Shown piece after piece: positions 1-8,208 of a DNA stretch of 15,250 nucleotides. Under the pieces are notes generated by a model. The model had not been told where the DNA came from. It was given only the letters and a program-made list of their open reading frames with translations, and made no database searches. This DNA comes from Bacteroidales bacterium (lineage in GTDB: Bacteria; Bacteroidota; Bacteroidia; Bacteroidales; Azobacteroidaceae). Made by a program: the position numbers and the translations under genes. Every line of letters starts with the position of its first letter. Position 1 is the stretch's first letter. The stretch covers positions 1 to 15,250 of the forward strand of contig JAJBTS010000206.1 in the NCBI GenBank assembly GCA_020860885.1, written 5' to 3'.

Positions 1-108
1 TACTATATTCCTCATAACTGTTTTTCCTTGCTTATTACCGGTTAAGCAATAGCACAGCTGTAAGAAAATATAAATTAATCCTAGAAATCATATAAACCTT
101 TAAGAGAA

Positions 109-139
109 TTTCAACTGTAAAGGAAAAGTACTACCTTTG
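109..139 (+). promoter_or_regulatory. Predicted Bacteroidota-type promoter for the lptF-ribBA unit
   Basis: TACCTTTG at 132-139 matches the Bacteroidota -7 consensus TAnnTTTG exactly. A TTTC at 109-112 is a one-mismatch -33 element at a 19-base spacing. Transcription would then start near 144-147, about 20 bases before the ATG at 165. That argues against the upstream GTG at 141 as the start codon. This is a consensus match by eye; no transcript data support it. Confidence 0.6.
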
Positions 140-164
140 TGTGTTTATTGTTCCTGATTACTTT

Positions 165-2084
165 ATGTTCAGAATAAAACGGTTATTTACTTTAATCTTA
201 GGAACTTTTCTACCTGTATTATTGGCAACCTTTAGTGTCTGTCTTTTCATAATATTGATGCAATTCTTATGGAAGCATGTCAACGATATGGTTGGAAAAG
301 GGGTAGACATGATTGTTTTAGGACAATTGTTTTTTTATGCAGGGGTTACTTTCACTCCTATGGCTCTACCCTTGTCTATTCTTCTGGCATCCCTGATGAC
401 TTTCGGTAATTTGGGGGAACACATGGAGCTACTGGCCATGAAAGCTTCAGGTATCTCCCTTGTAAGAATAATGAAACCGTTGGTGTACTTTTCTTTGGTT
501 CTGGTAGTCGTCTCTTTTGTTTTTCAAAACAATATTCTCCCTCATGCCCAGACAAAAACATATACTATTCTTCTTTCCCTCAGGCAGAAATCTCCGGAAC
601 TGGATATTCCGGAAGGAGTTTTTTATAAAGAAATAACCGGATATAACGTCTATGTACGTCATAAAGATAAGAAAACGGGAATGCTTCAGGATATGATGAT
701 TTATGATTATTCCCAGGGTTTTGAAAATGCGGTTGTAACGGCAGCCGATTCCGGGAAATTGAAAGTCTCCAACGACAAAAAATATCTTATTTTAACTCTT
801 TATAATGGAGAATCTTTCGAGAATCTTGAGAAGATGCAGTCCCGGAGTGTAGATGAAAGAGTCCGTTATAGGAGAGAGACTTTTGAATTGCGGGATGTCC
901 TGATTAATTATGATATGAATTTTAATCTTGCCGACGAATCAATTATGGGAAATAGAGATTCGGGCAAGAATGTGAGCGAATTAACCCAATTTATCGATTC
1001 CGTACAACATAAGCAGGATAGTATAAATACCAAGATTCTTCCCCAATTTGTGAGAAAAGCTTATAAAAACGGATTCTCCGAAGGACGTACTTTCTCGTTC
1101 GAACCGGAGTATGACCCTCGTGATACACTTTTCAGAAAAGGATTTCAGCATTATTATGATCTTTTGAATACCGATTCAAAAATAACTCATCTCCAGCTTG
1201 CAAAAAGTAAAGCCGAACAGGTGAAAATGGAAAATAATATCGAGATGTTCTGGCAAAATGAGTACAGGAATAGTATTCTTTCCCATAAGATACAACTGCA
1301 CAGGAAATTTTCCGTAGCTATCTCCTGCCTTTTATTCTTTTTCATCGGGGCTCCTTTGGGAACTATTATCCGAAAAGGAGGGTTAGGTATGCCTGCTGTT
1401 CTTTCTGTTTTGTTTTTCCTTTTGTATTATACCATCGATACTTTTGGAACTAAAATGGCGAAACAAGAAGTATGGGTAGTATGGCAGGGAGTATGGCTCA
1501 GCACTTTCGTCCTGGCGGCTTTAGGGGCCTTTTTTACCTATAAAGCGGTTAATGACTCTACGATTATGAATCCGGATGCATGGAAGAATTTCCTTCAGAA
1601 ACTGATTGGGAAGAGAGAAATCCGCAATTACTCGAAGAAAGATGTAATAATGGAGACTCCTGATTATACCAACGATATCCGAATGATGCAGCAATGGAAC
1701 GAAGAAAGTGAAAAATATCTGAAAGAACATTCGAAACCTACTTTCTATTTCTCTTTCTGGAAAAATGGTTTTGGAAATTCTACCTTAAAACCTCTCGTAG
1801 AGAAAATGGAACTCTGGATCGATGATTTACGTAATTCAGACGAGAACCTTATTGTAGGTAAGCTGATGGATTATCCGGTGATTGATATTCCCAATATAAA
1901 ATTAATACAAAAGCCGTTTGCAAAATGGTTCTGTATAATTGTGTTTCCGATAGGCTTGGTTATTTATTTATGGGCCTTACTGAAACAAAGACAGATCAAT
2001 CACGATATTAAAGTTTCCAGGAAAGTAAATGATAATATAATAACCGAATTAGATAAATTAATTAAGGATGGCTACGAACTATAA
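165..2084 (+). CDS. LptF/LptG-family LPS export permease, long Bacteroidota form
   Basis: Inner-membrane permease of the YjgP/YjgQ (LptF/LptG) family, which with the LptB ATPase extracts lipopolysaccharide and passes it to the periplasmic Lpt bridge. From the ATG at 165 the protein has 639 residues. Three N-terminal membrane segments (about 9-34, 50-75, 103-122) are followed by a periplasmic beta-rich region (about 125-370) and three more segments (about 382-402, 410-425, 440-460). The cytoplasmic stretch [14 protein letters not shown] at 85-98 matches the conserved coupling-helix region. Unlike the ~360-residue proteobacterial proteins, it continues with about 120 soluble residues, a seventh hydrophobic segment (about 587-607) and a charged tail. 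A GTG at 141 would add 8 residues, but it lies at or before the transcription start predicted from the promoter at 109-139, so the ATG is preferred. The 3' end overlaps ribBA by 17 bases. Whether it acts as LptF or LptG cannot be told from sequence. Confidence 0.9.
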   Translation: MFRIKRLFTLILGTFLPVLLATFSVCLFIILMQFLWKHVNDMVGKGVDMIVLGQLFFYAGVTFTPMALPLSILLASLMTFGNLGEHMELLAMKASGISLVRIMKPLVYFSLVLVVVSFVFQNNILPHAQTKTYTILLSLRQKSPELDIPEGVFYKEITGYNVYVRHKDKKTGMLQDMMIYDYSQGFENAVVTAADSGKLKVSNDKKYLILTLYNGESFENLEKMQSRSVDERVRYRRETFELRDVLINYDMNFNLADESIMGNRDSGKNVSELTQFIDSVQHKQDSINTKILPQFVRKAYKNGFSEGRTFSFEPEYDPRDTLFRKGFQHYYDLLNTDSKITHLQLAKSKAEQVKMENNIEMFWQNEYRNSILSHKIQLHRKFSVAISCLLFFFIGAPLGTIIRKGGLGMPAVLSVLFFLLYYTIDTFGTKMAKQEVWVVWQGVWLSTFVLAALGAFFTYKAVNDSTIMNPDAWKNFLQKLIGKREIRNYSKKDVIMETPDYTNDIRMMQQWNEESEKYLKEHSKPTFYFSFWKNGFGNSTLKPLVEKMELWIDDLRNSDENLIVGKLMDYPVIDIPNIKLIQKPFAKWFCIIVFPIGLVIYLWALLKQRQINHDIKVSRKVNDNIITELDKLIKDGYEL

Positions 2085-3288
2085 CTTGAACACAATAGAA
2101 GAAGCTATTGATGATTTTCGTGAAGGTAAATTCCTGATTGTTGTGGATGATGAAGACCGGGAAAACGAAGGTGACTTTATCATCGCTGCAGAGAAGGTTA
2201 CTCCCGAAAAGATAAATTTTATGATGACCTATGGAAGAGGTGTTTTGTGTGCTCCTATTTCCGAGAGTCGATGCATGGAACTCGAGTTGGAGATGCAAAC
2301 GTCTAAAAATACTTCCATCTACGATACTCCTTTTACAGTAACGGTAGACAAGATAGGAGGAGGATGCACTACAGGAGTATCTATGTACGACCGTGCGGAA
2401 ACCATCAAAGCATTGGCTGATCCGAATACCCGTCCGGAAGATCTGGCGCGTCCCGGACATATCAATCCATTACGGGCCCGCGACAGGGGAGTGCTCAAAA
2501 GGGCAGGGCATACGGAAGCGACGGTCGATCTGGCCCGTCTGGCTGGATTGTATCCTGCAGGAGCTCTGATAGAGATCATTAACGAAGACGGTACTATGGC
2601 TCGTCTTCCCCAGTTAATGGAGGTTGCAGAAAGATTCGGTATTAAGATAATAAGCATCCGGGATCTGATCGCTTACCGTCTCAATCAGGAGTCCTTGGTG
2701 GAAAAAGGAGTGCTGGTGAATATGCCTACACAATACGGGCATTTCAAATTGATACCTTTCCGTCAGAAATCAAACGGACTGGAGCATATTGCTCTTATAA
2801 AAGGAGAATGGAAGAAAGACGAACCGGTTTTGGTACGTATGCATTCGTCCTGCGCTACCGGGGATATTTTCGGTTCTATGCGCTGTGAATGTGGAGAACA
2901 GTTGCATATAGCGATGGAAATGATAGAGAAAGAAGGAAAAGGAGCAATCGTTTATCTGAATCAGGAAGGAAGAGGTATTGGGTTAATGGACAAAATGAAA
3001 GCCTACAAACTACAGGAAGAAGGCTTGGATACCGTAGACGCAAACTTGCACCTAGGGCACGATTCGGACGAAAGGGAATACGGAGTGGGAGCGCAGATCC
3101 TCCGCGATATTAATATTTCAAAGATACGGCTGATAACCAACAATCCGGTCAAACGGGCTGCCCTGGAAGGGTATGGTCTTGAAATAGTAGAAAATGTTCC
3201 TATTGAAATAGAACCTAATCCTTATAACGAGGCTTATATGCGTACAAAAAAAGAAAGGATGGGGCATACCCTTAAAAATATTAAATAA
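2068..3288 (+). CDS. ribBA: Bifunctional 3,4-dihydroxy-2-butanone-4-phosphate synthase / GTP cyclohydrolase II
   Basis: Makes both precursors of riboflavin: 3,4-dihydroxy-2-butanone 4-phosphate from ribulose 5-phosphate, and 2,5-diamino-6-ribosylamino-4-pyrimidinone 5'-phosphate from GTP. The protein has 406 residues, usual for the fusion. The N-terminal RibB domain (about 5-203) shows the acidic loop [10 protein letters not shown] (27-36), GHTEA (147-151) and the conserved Glu169 before NEDGTMAR. The C-terminal RibA domain (about 208-400) shows the zinc cysteines Cys262, Cys273 and Cys275, the NQEGRGIGL signature (298-306), Tyr313 and Arg336 in DERE. No key residue is missing. The start overlaps the 3' end of the permease gene by 17 bases in another frame, so the two are probably co-transcribed and translationally coupled. 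No FMN riboswitch can precede it, since the upstream sequence is coding. Confidence 0.97.
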   Translation: MATNYNLNTIEEAIDDFREGKFLIVVDDEDRENEGDFIIAAEKVTPEKINFMMTYGRGVLCAPISESRCMELELEMQTSKNTSIYDTPFTVTVDKIGGGCTTGVSMYDRAETIKALADPNTRPEDLARPGHINPLRARDRGVLKRAGHTEATVDLARLAGLYPAGALIEIINEDGTMARLPQLMEVAERFGIKIISIRDLIAYRLNQESLVEKGVLVNMPTQYGHFKLIPFRQKSNGLEHIALIKGEWKKDEPVLVRMHSSCATGDIFGSMRCECGEQLHIAMEMIEKEGKGAIVYLNQEGRGIGLMDKMKAYKLQEEGLDTVDANLHLGHDSDEREYGVGAQILRDINISKIRLITNNPVKRAALEGYGLEIVENVPIEIEPNPYNEAYMRTKKERMGHTLKNIK

Positions 3289-3352
3289 AGAAAAGAGGGA
3301 AAAGAATTAAAAAATTACGCAGATTTATTATTTCTTCTTGCTTTCTTTCTTT
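3287..3352 (+). terminator. Possible weak terminator: imperfect purine/pyrimidine inverted repeat after ribBA
   Basis: A purine-only arm (3287-3306) can pair with a mostly pyrimidine arm (3331-3352). There are seven perfect outer pairs (3287-3293 with 3346-3352), then pairs interrupted by bulges and two G-U pairs, around a loop of roughly 25 bases. A T-rich stretch follows. The outer stem starts inside the ribBA stop codon. The stem is A/T-rich and interrupted, so termination would be inefficient at best. The right arm also overlaps the predicted -33 region of the next gene. Confidence 0.3.
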
Positions 3353-3377
3353 GTTTTAATTAATTGTCTTACTTTTG
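3346..3377 (+). promoter_or_regulatory. Predicted Bacteroidota-type promoter for the aminotransferase gene
   Basis: TACTTTTG at 3370-3377 fits the -7 consensus TAnnTTTG exactly. A TTTC at 3346-3349 (20-base spacing) or a TTTG at 3350-3353 (16-base spacing) could be the -33 element. The predicted leader is about 37 bases, strongly A/T-rich and without a Shine-Dalgarno sequence, as is usual in this phylum. Confidence 0.6.
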
Positions 3378-3420
3378 TATCGTGATTTAATTATATTACT
3401 AACAAATATATACTTTATTT

Positions 3421-4614
3421 ATGTCTCAAGTTTCAGAACGTTTGGCTGCATTGTCTCCTTCAGAGACATTGGCTATGTCCCAGAAAAGTAATGAGTTGAA
3501 AGCTCAAGGGATTGATGTTATCAACTTAAGTGTAGGAGAACCCGATTTTTTTACTCCTGATTTCATCAAAAAGGCAGCTAAAAAAGCTATAGACGAGAAC
3601 TTTTCTTTTTATTCTCCTGTTCCGGGATATCCTGAATTAAGAAAGGCTATTGTAAACAAATTGAAGACAGAGAATAACCTCGATTATAAGCCGGAACAAA
3701 TCGTTTGTTCCAACGGAGCCAAACAATCGGTATGTAATGTTCTTCTGTGTATTGTTGGCCCGGGCGATGAAGTAATCATACCTGCCCCTTATTGGGTAAG
3801 TTATGCGGAGATGGTCAAACTGGCGGAAGGAACCAATGTAATCGTACCTGCCGGCATTGAACAGGACTTCAAAATAACTCCTGCTCAACTAGAGGCTGCC
3901 ATCACTCCTAAAACGAAAGCCATCATTCTTTGCTCTCCTTCCAATCCTACCGGAAGCGTATATTCTAAAGAAGAATTAAAAGGTCTGGCTGACGTACTGG
4001 CTAAATATCCTGATATCACCATTATTGCCGACGAAATTTACGAGCACATAAATTATGTAGGAAAGCACGAAAGCATAGCTCAGTTTGAGAATGTACGTGA
4101 GCGCGTGGTAATTGTTAACGGAGTTTCTAAAGCGTATGCTATGACAGGCTGGCGTCTGGGATGGATTGCCGCACCGCAATGGATTGCTGCTGCTTGTAAT
4201 AAATTACAGGGACAATATACTTCCGGACCCAGTTCAATTGCACAAAAAGCTGCAGAAGCTGCTTACACAGGTCCACAGGAATGTATCGAAGAAATGCGTC
4301 AGGCTTTTGAACGCCGTCGCGACCTTATGGTTAAACTGGCAAGTGATATCCCCGGATTCAAAGTGAGTAAACCGCAAGGCGCTTTCTATCTTTTCCCGGA
4401 TTGTTCTTATTATATAGGAAAATCTTTCAATGGTAAAAAAATGGAAAACTCTGCCGATCTGGCTATGTTCCTGTTAGAAGAAGGACACGTAGCTGCAGTG
4501 GGAGGTGTGGCCTTTGGAGCTCCGGGATGTATTCGTTTCTCTTACGCTACTTCTGATGATAAATTGGTAGAAGCTATGAAACGTGTAAAAGATACATTAG
4601 CTAAACTGGTTTAA
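3421..4614 (+). CDS. PLP-dependent class I aspartate aminotransferase
   Basis: Cytoplasmic pyridoxal-phosphate enzyme that interconverts aspartate + 2-oxoglutarate and oxaloacetate + glutamate, feeding the aspartate amino-acid family. The 397 residues match the Thermus/Bacillus-type (class I-gamma) enzymes. Visible signatures are SVGEPDFFTP near the N-terminus (37-46), SPSNPTG (172-178, Asn175 contacting the cofactor), ADEIYEH (203-209, Asp204 and Tyr207), the Schiff-base lysine Lys237 in NGVSKAYAMTGWRLGW, and Arg372 for the substrate alpha-carboxylate. The gene has its own predicted promoter upstream and an intrinsic terminator just downstream, so it looks monocistronic. Related subfamily members can prefer aromatic amino acids or prephenate. 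Aspartate is the most likely substrate, but specificity is inferred. Confidence 0.93.
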   Translation: MSQVSERLAALSPSETLAMSQKSNELKAQGIDVINLSVGEPDFFTPDFIKKAAKKAIDENFSFYSPVPGYPELRKAIVNKLKTENNLDYKPEQIVCSNGAKQSVCNVLLCIVGPGDEVIIPAPYWVSYAEMVKLAEGTNVIVPAGIEQDFKITPAQLEAAITPKTKAIILCSPSNPTGSVYSKEELKGLADVLAKYPDITIIADEIYEHINYVGKHESIAQFENVRERVVIVNGVSKAYAMTGWRLGWIAAPQWIAAACNKLQGQYTSGPSSIAQKAAEAAYTGPQECIEEMRQAFERRRDLMVKLASDIPGFKVSKPQGAFYLFPDCSYYIGKSFNGKKMENSADLAMFLLEEGHVAAVGGVAFGAPGCIRFSYATSDDKLVEAMKRVKDTLAKLV

Positions 4615-4636
4615 AAGACTGTTTTTATATAAGTAG

Positions 4637-4668
4637 AAAGGGCGAAAAATTTCTCGCCCTTTTTTTTG
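4637..4668 (+). terminator. Rho-independent terminator after the aminotransferase gene
   Basis: A perfect 9-bp stem is formed by AAAGGGCGA (4637-4645) and TCGCCCTTT (4654-4662), with an 8-base loop. The downstream arm merges into an eight-T run (4660-4667). It lies 23 bases after the aminotransferase stop codon. This is the clearest terminator in the window. Confidence 0.93.
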
Positions 4669-4682
4669 TTCATTCTTTTAAG

Positions 4683-4690
4683 TAATTTTG
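4683..4690 (+). promoter_or_regulatory. Predicted -7 element of the cysS promoter
   Basis: TAATTTTG fits TAnnTTTG and sits 22 bases before the cysS ATG. The -33 element is unclear: the T-run of the terminator falls at about the right distance (4660-4663), while a better TTTG (4665-4668) is only 14 bases away. Terminator and promoter are therefore packed into the same 98-base gap. Confidence 0.45.
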
Positions 4691-4712
4691 TGTCTCTTAA
4701 AAAAAGAAGATT

Positions 4713-6191
4713 ATGAAAAATAAACTTTATATCTACAATACGTTGGCAAGGAAAAAAGAATTGTTTGAACCCATAGTGCCTGACCGGGTAGGGTTGTATG
4801 TTTGCGGTCCTACCGTATACGGTGACCCGCACTTAGGACATGCACGTCCGGCTATCACGTTCGACATTCTTTTCCGGTATCTTACCCACATAGGATATAA
4901 AGTCAGATATGTCCGTAACATTACGGATGTCGGCCATCTGGTTAATGATGCTGATTCGGGAGAAGACAAAGTGGCTAAGAAAGCTAAGCTGGAAGATCTG
5001 GAACCCATGGAAGTAGTACAATTCTACCTGAATCGTTATCATAAAGCTATGGAAGCTTTGAACGTACTGCCTCCCAGCATCGAACCTCACGCCAGCGGAC
5101 ATATCATCGAACAGATCCAATTGGTAAAAAGTATTCTTGAGAAGGGCTATGCCTATGAGAGTCAGGGATCGGTATACTTCGATGTTGAGAAATACAACAA
5201 ACAGTACAATTACGGAGTTTTATCGGGACGTAATATTGAAGATCGCCTGAATACGACCCGGGAATTGGAAGGCCAGGAAGAGAAACACAACTGGTGTGAT
5301 TTCGCTTTGTGGAAAAAGGCAAATCCCGAACATATCATGCGGTGGCCCAGTCCCTGGAGCGATGGGTTTCCGGGTTGGCACCTCGAATGTACTGCAATGA
5401 GTAAAAAATACCTGGGAGAGAAATTCGATATTCACGGAGGTGGCATGGATCTGATCTTTCCTCACCATGAGTGTGAGATTGCTCAGAGTGTAGCTTCTAC
5501 GGGTCATGATGCCGTAAGATACTGGATGCACAATAATATGATTACGGTAAACGGACAGAAGATGGGGAAATCGTTAGGCAACTTCATCAATCTGGACCAG
5601 TTCTTTACCGGAAACCATGAGTTACTTTCACAGTCGTACGCTCCTATGACCATTCGTTTTTTCATTCTTCAGGCTCACTATCGTAGTACGGTGGATTTCA
5701 GTAACGAAGCTCTTCAGGCTTCCGAAAAAGGACTCGCCCGCTTACTGGAAGCTTTTGATAATATCCAGAAGCTCGAGGCAAAGTCCAGAGAGTCATCGGT
5801 AAATATCCGGGAGTGGATAGATAAAAGCTATGAAGCTATGAACGATGACCTGAATACTCCCATTGTTATTTCTTATCTGTTTGAAGCGACTAAAACCATT
5901 AATTCGGCTCTCAGCGGGCAAGTGGATTTAACCGGTGAGGATATCCGGCAACTGAAAGAGTTCTTTCAACTGTTTTTGTTTGATCTATTAGGAATTACCA
6001 AAGAATTGAAAGACAGCAATGCGTCTTATGAATCGTTTGCTAAAGCTGTGGATATGTTGTTGGAAATGCGGATGCAGGCGAAAGCGAATAAAGACTGGGC
6101 TACATCCGATAAAATACGCAATGAATTAACTTCTTTAGGATTTGAGATTAAAGATACGAAAGAGGGATTCGAATGGAAATTAAATCGTTAA
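4713..6191 (+). CDS. cysS: Cysteinyl-tRNA synthetase
   Basis: Class I aminoacyl-tRNA synthetase that charges tRNA-Cys with cysteine. The 492 residues are slightly longer than the E. coli enzyme. The HIGH motif appears as HLGH (40-43) within [14 protein letters not shown]. The KMSKS loop appears as KMGKS (283-287). The zinc site that discriminates cysteine is intact: Cys31, Cys226, His251 and Glu255 keep the E. coli spacing of the last three. A C-terminal helical anticodon-binding region follows from about 330, ending in the usual conserved segment around [11 protein letters not shown] (462-472). The gene is preceded by a -7-like promoter element. It is followed after one base by the thioesterase gene, so cysS leads a three-gene unit. 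Confidence 0.98.
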   Translation: MKNKLYIYNTLARKKELFEPIVPDRVGLYVCGPTVYGDPHLGHARPAITFDILFRYLTHIGYKVRYVRNITDVGHLVNDADSGEDKVAKKAKLEDLEPMEVVQFYLNRYHKAMEALNVLPPSIEPHASGHIIEQIQLVKSILEKGYAYESQGSVYFDVEKYNKQYNYGVLSGRNIEDRLNTTRELEGQEEKHNWCDFALWKKANPEHIMRWPSPWSDGFPGWHLECTAMSKKYLGEKFDIHGGGMDLIFPHHECEIAQSVASTGHDAVRYWMHNNMITVNGQKMGKSLGNFINLDQFFTGNHELLSQSYAPMTIRFFILQAHYRSTVDFSNEALQASEKGLARLLEAFDNIQKLEAKSRESSVNIREWIDKSYEAMNDDLNTPIVISYLFEATKTINSALSGQVDLTGEDIRQLKEFFQLFLFDLLGITKELKDSNASYESFAKAVDMLLEMRMQAKANKDWATSDKIRNELTSLGFEIKDTKEGFEWKLNR

Positions 6192-6192
6192 A

Positions 6193-6597
6193 ATGACTAT
6201 TAAAGATTTTTTTAAGAAAGATAAATTCGCCGAAATGGCAGGAGTTGAGCTTCTCGAAGTTGAGCCGGGAAGGGCAAAAGCCCGGATGGAAGTTCAGGAG
6301 ATACACTTTAATGCGGGAAATGTAGTTCAGGGAGGAGCCATATTTACTCTGGCCGATTTGGCTTTTGCCGCAGCCATCCATTCTTACGGTAGATTGACTG
6401 TCTCGATAGAAACGAGTATACGCTATTTCAAAAGTACCAACAAAGGTGTACTGTATGCAGAAGCTACGGCTATCCATATGCATCCGAAGATTCCTACTTT
6501 CGAAGTCAAAGTTACGGATCAGGAAGATACGTTGATTGCTTTATTTACCGTTACCGGATACACCAAAGATATTCCTGTTGTATTTGAAAACGGTTGA
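6193..6597 (+). CDS. PaaI-family hotdog-fold thioesterase
   Basis: Predicted single-domain hotdog-fold acyl-CoA thioesterase of 134 residues, a typical length for the PaaI/YdiI group. The active-site segment is clear: HFNAGNVVQGGAIFTLAD at 38-55, with His38, Asn40, the Gly47-Gly48 pair at the start of the central helix, and the probable catalytic Asp55. A SIRYFK strand (75-80) is also typical of the family. The ATG is one base after the cysS stop, so the two are almost certainly co-transcribed, and mnmD follows after 13 bases. Nothing nearby belongs to phenylacetate degradation, so a PaaI pathway role should not be assumed. The natural acyl-CoA substrate is unknown, and a house-cleaning role is a guess. 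Confidence 0.85.
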   Translation: MTIKDFFKKDKFAEMAGVELLEVEPGRAKARMEVQEIHFNAGNVVQGGAIFTLADLAFAAAIHSYGRLTVSIETSIRYFKSTNKGVLYAEATAIHMHPKIPTFEVKVTDQEDTLIALFTVTGYTKDIPVVFENG

Positions 6598-6610
6598 TCT
6601 TCCTTCCGAT

Positions 6611-7261
6611 ATGCCATCGCCAATCGTTCAGTATACTACCGACGGATCCCATACCTTATACATTCCCGAATTGGATGAACATTATCATTCGGTGAATGGC
6701 GCCGTTCAGGAAGCCAGGCATGTGTATATAGAGGCTGCTTTTAACCAGTACCGCAAACAGGAGATACGGGTGTTGGAAATGGGATTCGGAACCGGGTTGA
6801 ATGTTCTTCTGACTCTTCTTGAAGCAAGAAAGAGAGAGGTCCGTGTAATATACACCGCCCTGGATAAGTACCCTTTACCGGCTGAGATCTTGAACTCCCT
6901 GAATTATGTGGATATAGACAAAGAAATGTTTGCAAAGATACACGCTGCATCATGGAATGCACCGGTGCATATAGAAGATTTCTGTACATTGCATAAGGTA
7001 CAGATTGATTTTCATGATTACGAATACCCTGGGAAATACGATGTTGTATACTATGATGCTTTTGGCCCTGATAAACAAAGCGACGTTTGGGATCAATCGT
7101 TGTTTGATATAATTCATTCCTCTATGAATAGTGGAGGCATTCTTTCTACTTATTGTGCCAAAGGTGAAATCAGGAGAAGAATGAAAAATGCAGGGTTTGA
7201 AGTCCATCGTTTGGAAGGACCTCCGGGAAAAAGAGAGATGCTTCAGGCGGTTAAACCCTGA
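6611..7261 (+). CDS. mnmD: tRNA (5-methylaminomethyl-2-thiouridine)(34)-methyltransferase MnmD, stand-alone
   Basis: SAM-dependent methyltransferase that completes the mnm5s2U modification at wobble position 34 of tRNA, matching the N-terminal (DUF752) half of MnmC. From the ATG at 6611 it has 216 residues. Visible motifs are the family segment HSVNGAVQEARHVYI (26-40), the SAM-binding loop EMGFGTGLN (56-64), YYDAFGPDKQSDVWD (147-161), CAKGEIRR (182-189) and PPGKREML (204-211). The FAD-dependent oxidase half of MnmC is absent, as is common in this phylum. An in-frame TTG at 6536 would extend it by 25 residues into the thioesterase gene, but conservation begins after the ATG, which lies 13 bases past the thioesterase stop. 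It is the last plus-strand gene before a converging gene. Confidence 0.88.
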   Translation: MPSPIVQYTTDGSHTLYIPELDEHYHSVNGAVQEARHVYIEAAFNQYRKQEIRVLEMGFGTGLNVLLTLLEARKREVRVIYTALDKYPLPAEILNSLNYVDIDKEMFAKIHAASWNAPVHIEDFCTLHKVQIDFHDYEYPGKYDVVYYDAFGPDKQSDVWDQSLFDIIHSSMNSGGILSTYCAKGEIRRRMKNAGFEVHRLEGPPGKREMLQAVKP

Positions 7262-7281
7262 AGGTCTCATTCACTTCACTA

Positions 7282-8208
7282 TCACCAGGAATCAAGTATA
7301 AAATACATACCTATAAAGAACACGATGGTAAACAAAAACAACCAGCTGCTCCACTTTTGAGTGGCGAGGGTAAAATAATGAGCGAACAGGTAAGAAAACG
7401 GAATATAAAGAATCAAAGTCCATTCGCTTCCCCAATTTATATTGAGAAGAAATAATATAATAATTATAAAGGCAAAAAGGTAAAGATACCTTAAGGTGAT
7501 GATGGTTCTTATTTTTTCCGATATACCGGCCATAAATATGTTTATACCTGAGAGTATCAGAAGAAAGAACAACATCCCCATCATCAGCCAGTTTTTTAGT
7601 GTAAATCCGAAAGATTGAAAACTCCACAGGCTACTCAGGTCGGGAATTTTATCGAAAAAGATACTAAGATCCTCCTTATACAGACTCCAGCAAAAAAGAG
7701 ATAAATAAACAATCAGGATTCCTGCAAAGCCTGCAAAAAAGGTTCTGAAGTTCAAACTCTTGAATCGGTACATTCCATACCAGAACAACGGCAACAGGAA
7801 TAGAACAGGAAACCAGAGGAGACTTATCAGCCCGATTAGAAGAGCGATATTCAGTATCTCTTTTTGGGATTGAGAATTTTGATAGGTTGAAAACAGGAAA
7901 AACAAACAGAAAGTTACTCCGAATGCAGCTATACTTCCTATCGGATCGAAAAAAAGAGCCGGGTTTGTTCCTGTAAGCAACAGATAGAAAAAAGCCGGCA
8001 ACAGAGATCTTTGCCGGATAATAACAAATGCCTGACTGAGATACAACATATAGATGGCAATACCCATTTGGAGTAAAGTTGCACTCCATAAAGCCGGAGC
8101 GTCGCCATCTTCTTTTCTCAGTAGTCGGAGCACAATGAAAAGTACGAAGGCAAAGATCAGGATTACACGGCTTGTCAGAAAGCTTTTATGAAATTTGACG
8201 ATATCCAC
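7282..8208 (-). CDS. Polytopic inner-membrane protein of unknown function (possibly DUF6427-like)
   Basis: A 308-residue integral membrane protein with about nine or ten hydrophobic segments (roughly 13-29, 43-65, 69-80, 87-107, 117-147, 154-175, 208-226, 238-256, 261-279, 287-305). The loops are short, and Phe, Leu, Ile and Trp are abundant. I see no transporter, enzyme or receptor motif. Topology and composition resemble Bacteroidota proteins filed as DUF6427, but that is a weak recollection. The start is GTG, and it overlaps the purD stop by one base (TAGTG on the minus strand), so translation is probably coupled to purD. Position at the 3' end of the operon and a 20-base convergent gap to mnmD make it the last gene of the unit. 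No function can be assigned. Confidence 0.75.
   Translation of the reverse strand: MDIVKFHKSFLTSRVILIFAFVLFIVLRLLRKEDGDAPALWSATLLQMGIAIYMLYLSQAFVIIRQRSLLPAFFYLLLTGTNPALFFDPIGSIAAFGVTFCLFFLFSTYQNSQSQKEILNIALLIGLISLLWFPVLFLLPLFWYGMYRFKSLNFRTFFAGFAGILIVYLSLFCWSLYKEDLSIFFDKIPDLSSLWSFQSFGFTLKNWLMMGMLFFLLILSGINIFMAGISEKIRTIITLRYLYLFAFIIIILFLLNINWGSEWTLILYIPFSYLFAHYFTLATQKWSSWLFLFTIVFFIGMYFILDSW

Noticed and set aside
1..131. Possible gene ends at the left edge: a minus-strand ATG at 15-13 running off the window, or a plus-strand frame ending in TAA at 43-45.
   Set aside because: Only 5 or 14 codons are visible and neither can be recognised. The rest of the stretch is A/T-rich with no RNA gene, repeat or hairpin seen.
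2062..2657. Two minus-strand open frames of 132 and 112 codons across ribBA.
   Set aside because: Both oppose a fully conserved bifunctional enzyme and have no coding signature of their own.
4615..4712. T-box or other leader element before cysS.
   Set aside because: The 98-base gap is used by the aminotransferase terminator and a -7 element, leaving about 20 bases of leader. No T-box structure fits.
6536..6610. N-terminal extension of mnmD from a TTG codon inside the thioesterase gene.
   Set aside because: Family conservation starts after the ATG at 6611, which lies just past the thioesterase stop. The extension is the thioesterase gene read in another frame.
7245..7262. Hairpin CAGG...CCTG at the end of mnmD as a terminator.
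   Set aside because: Only four pairs form before mismatches and there is no T-run on either side.
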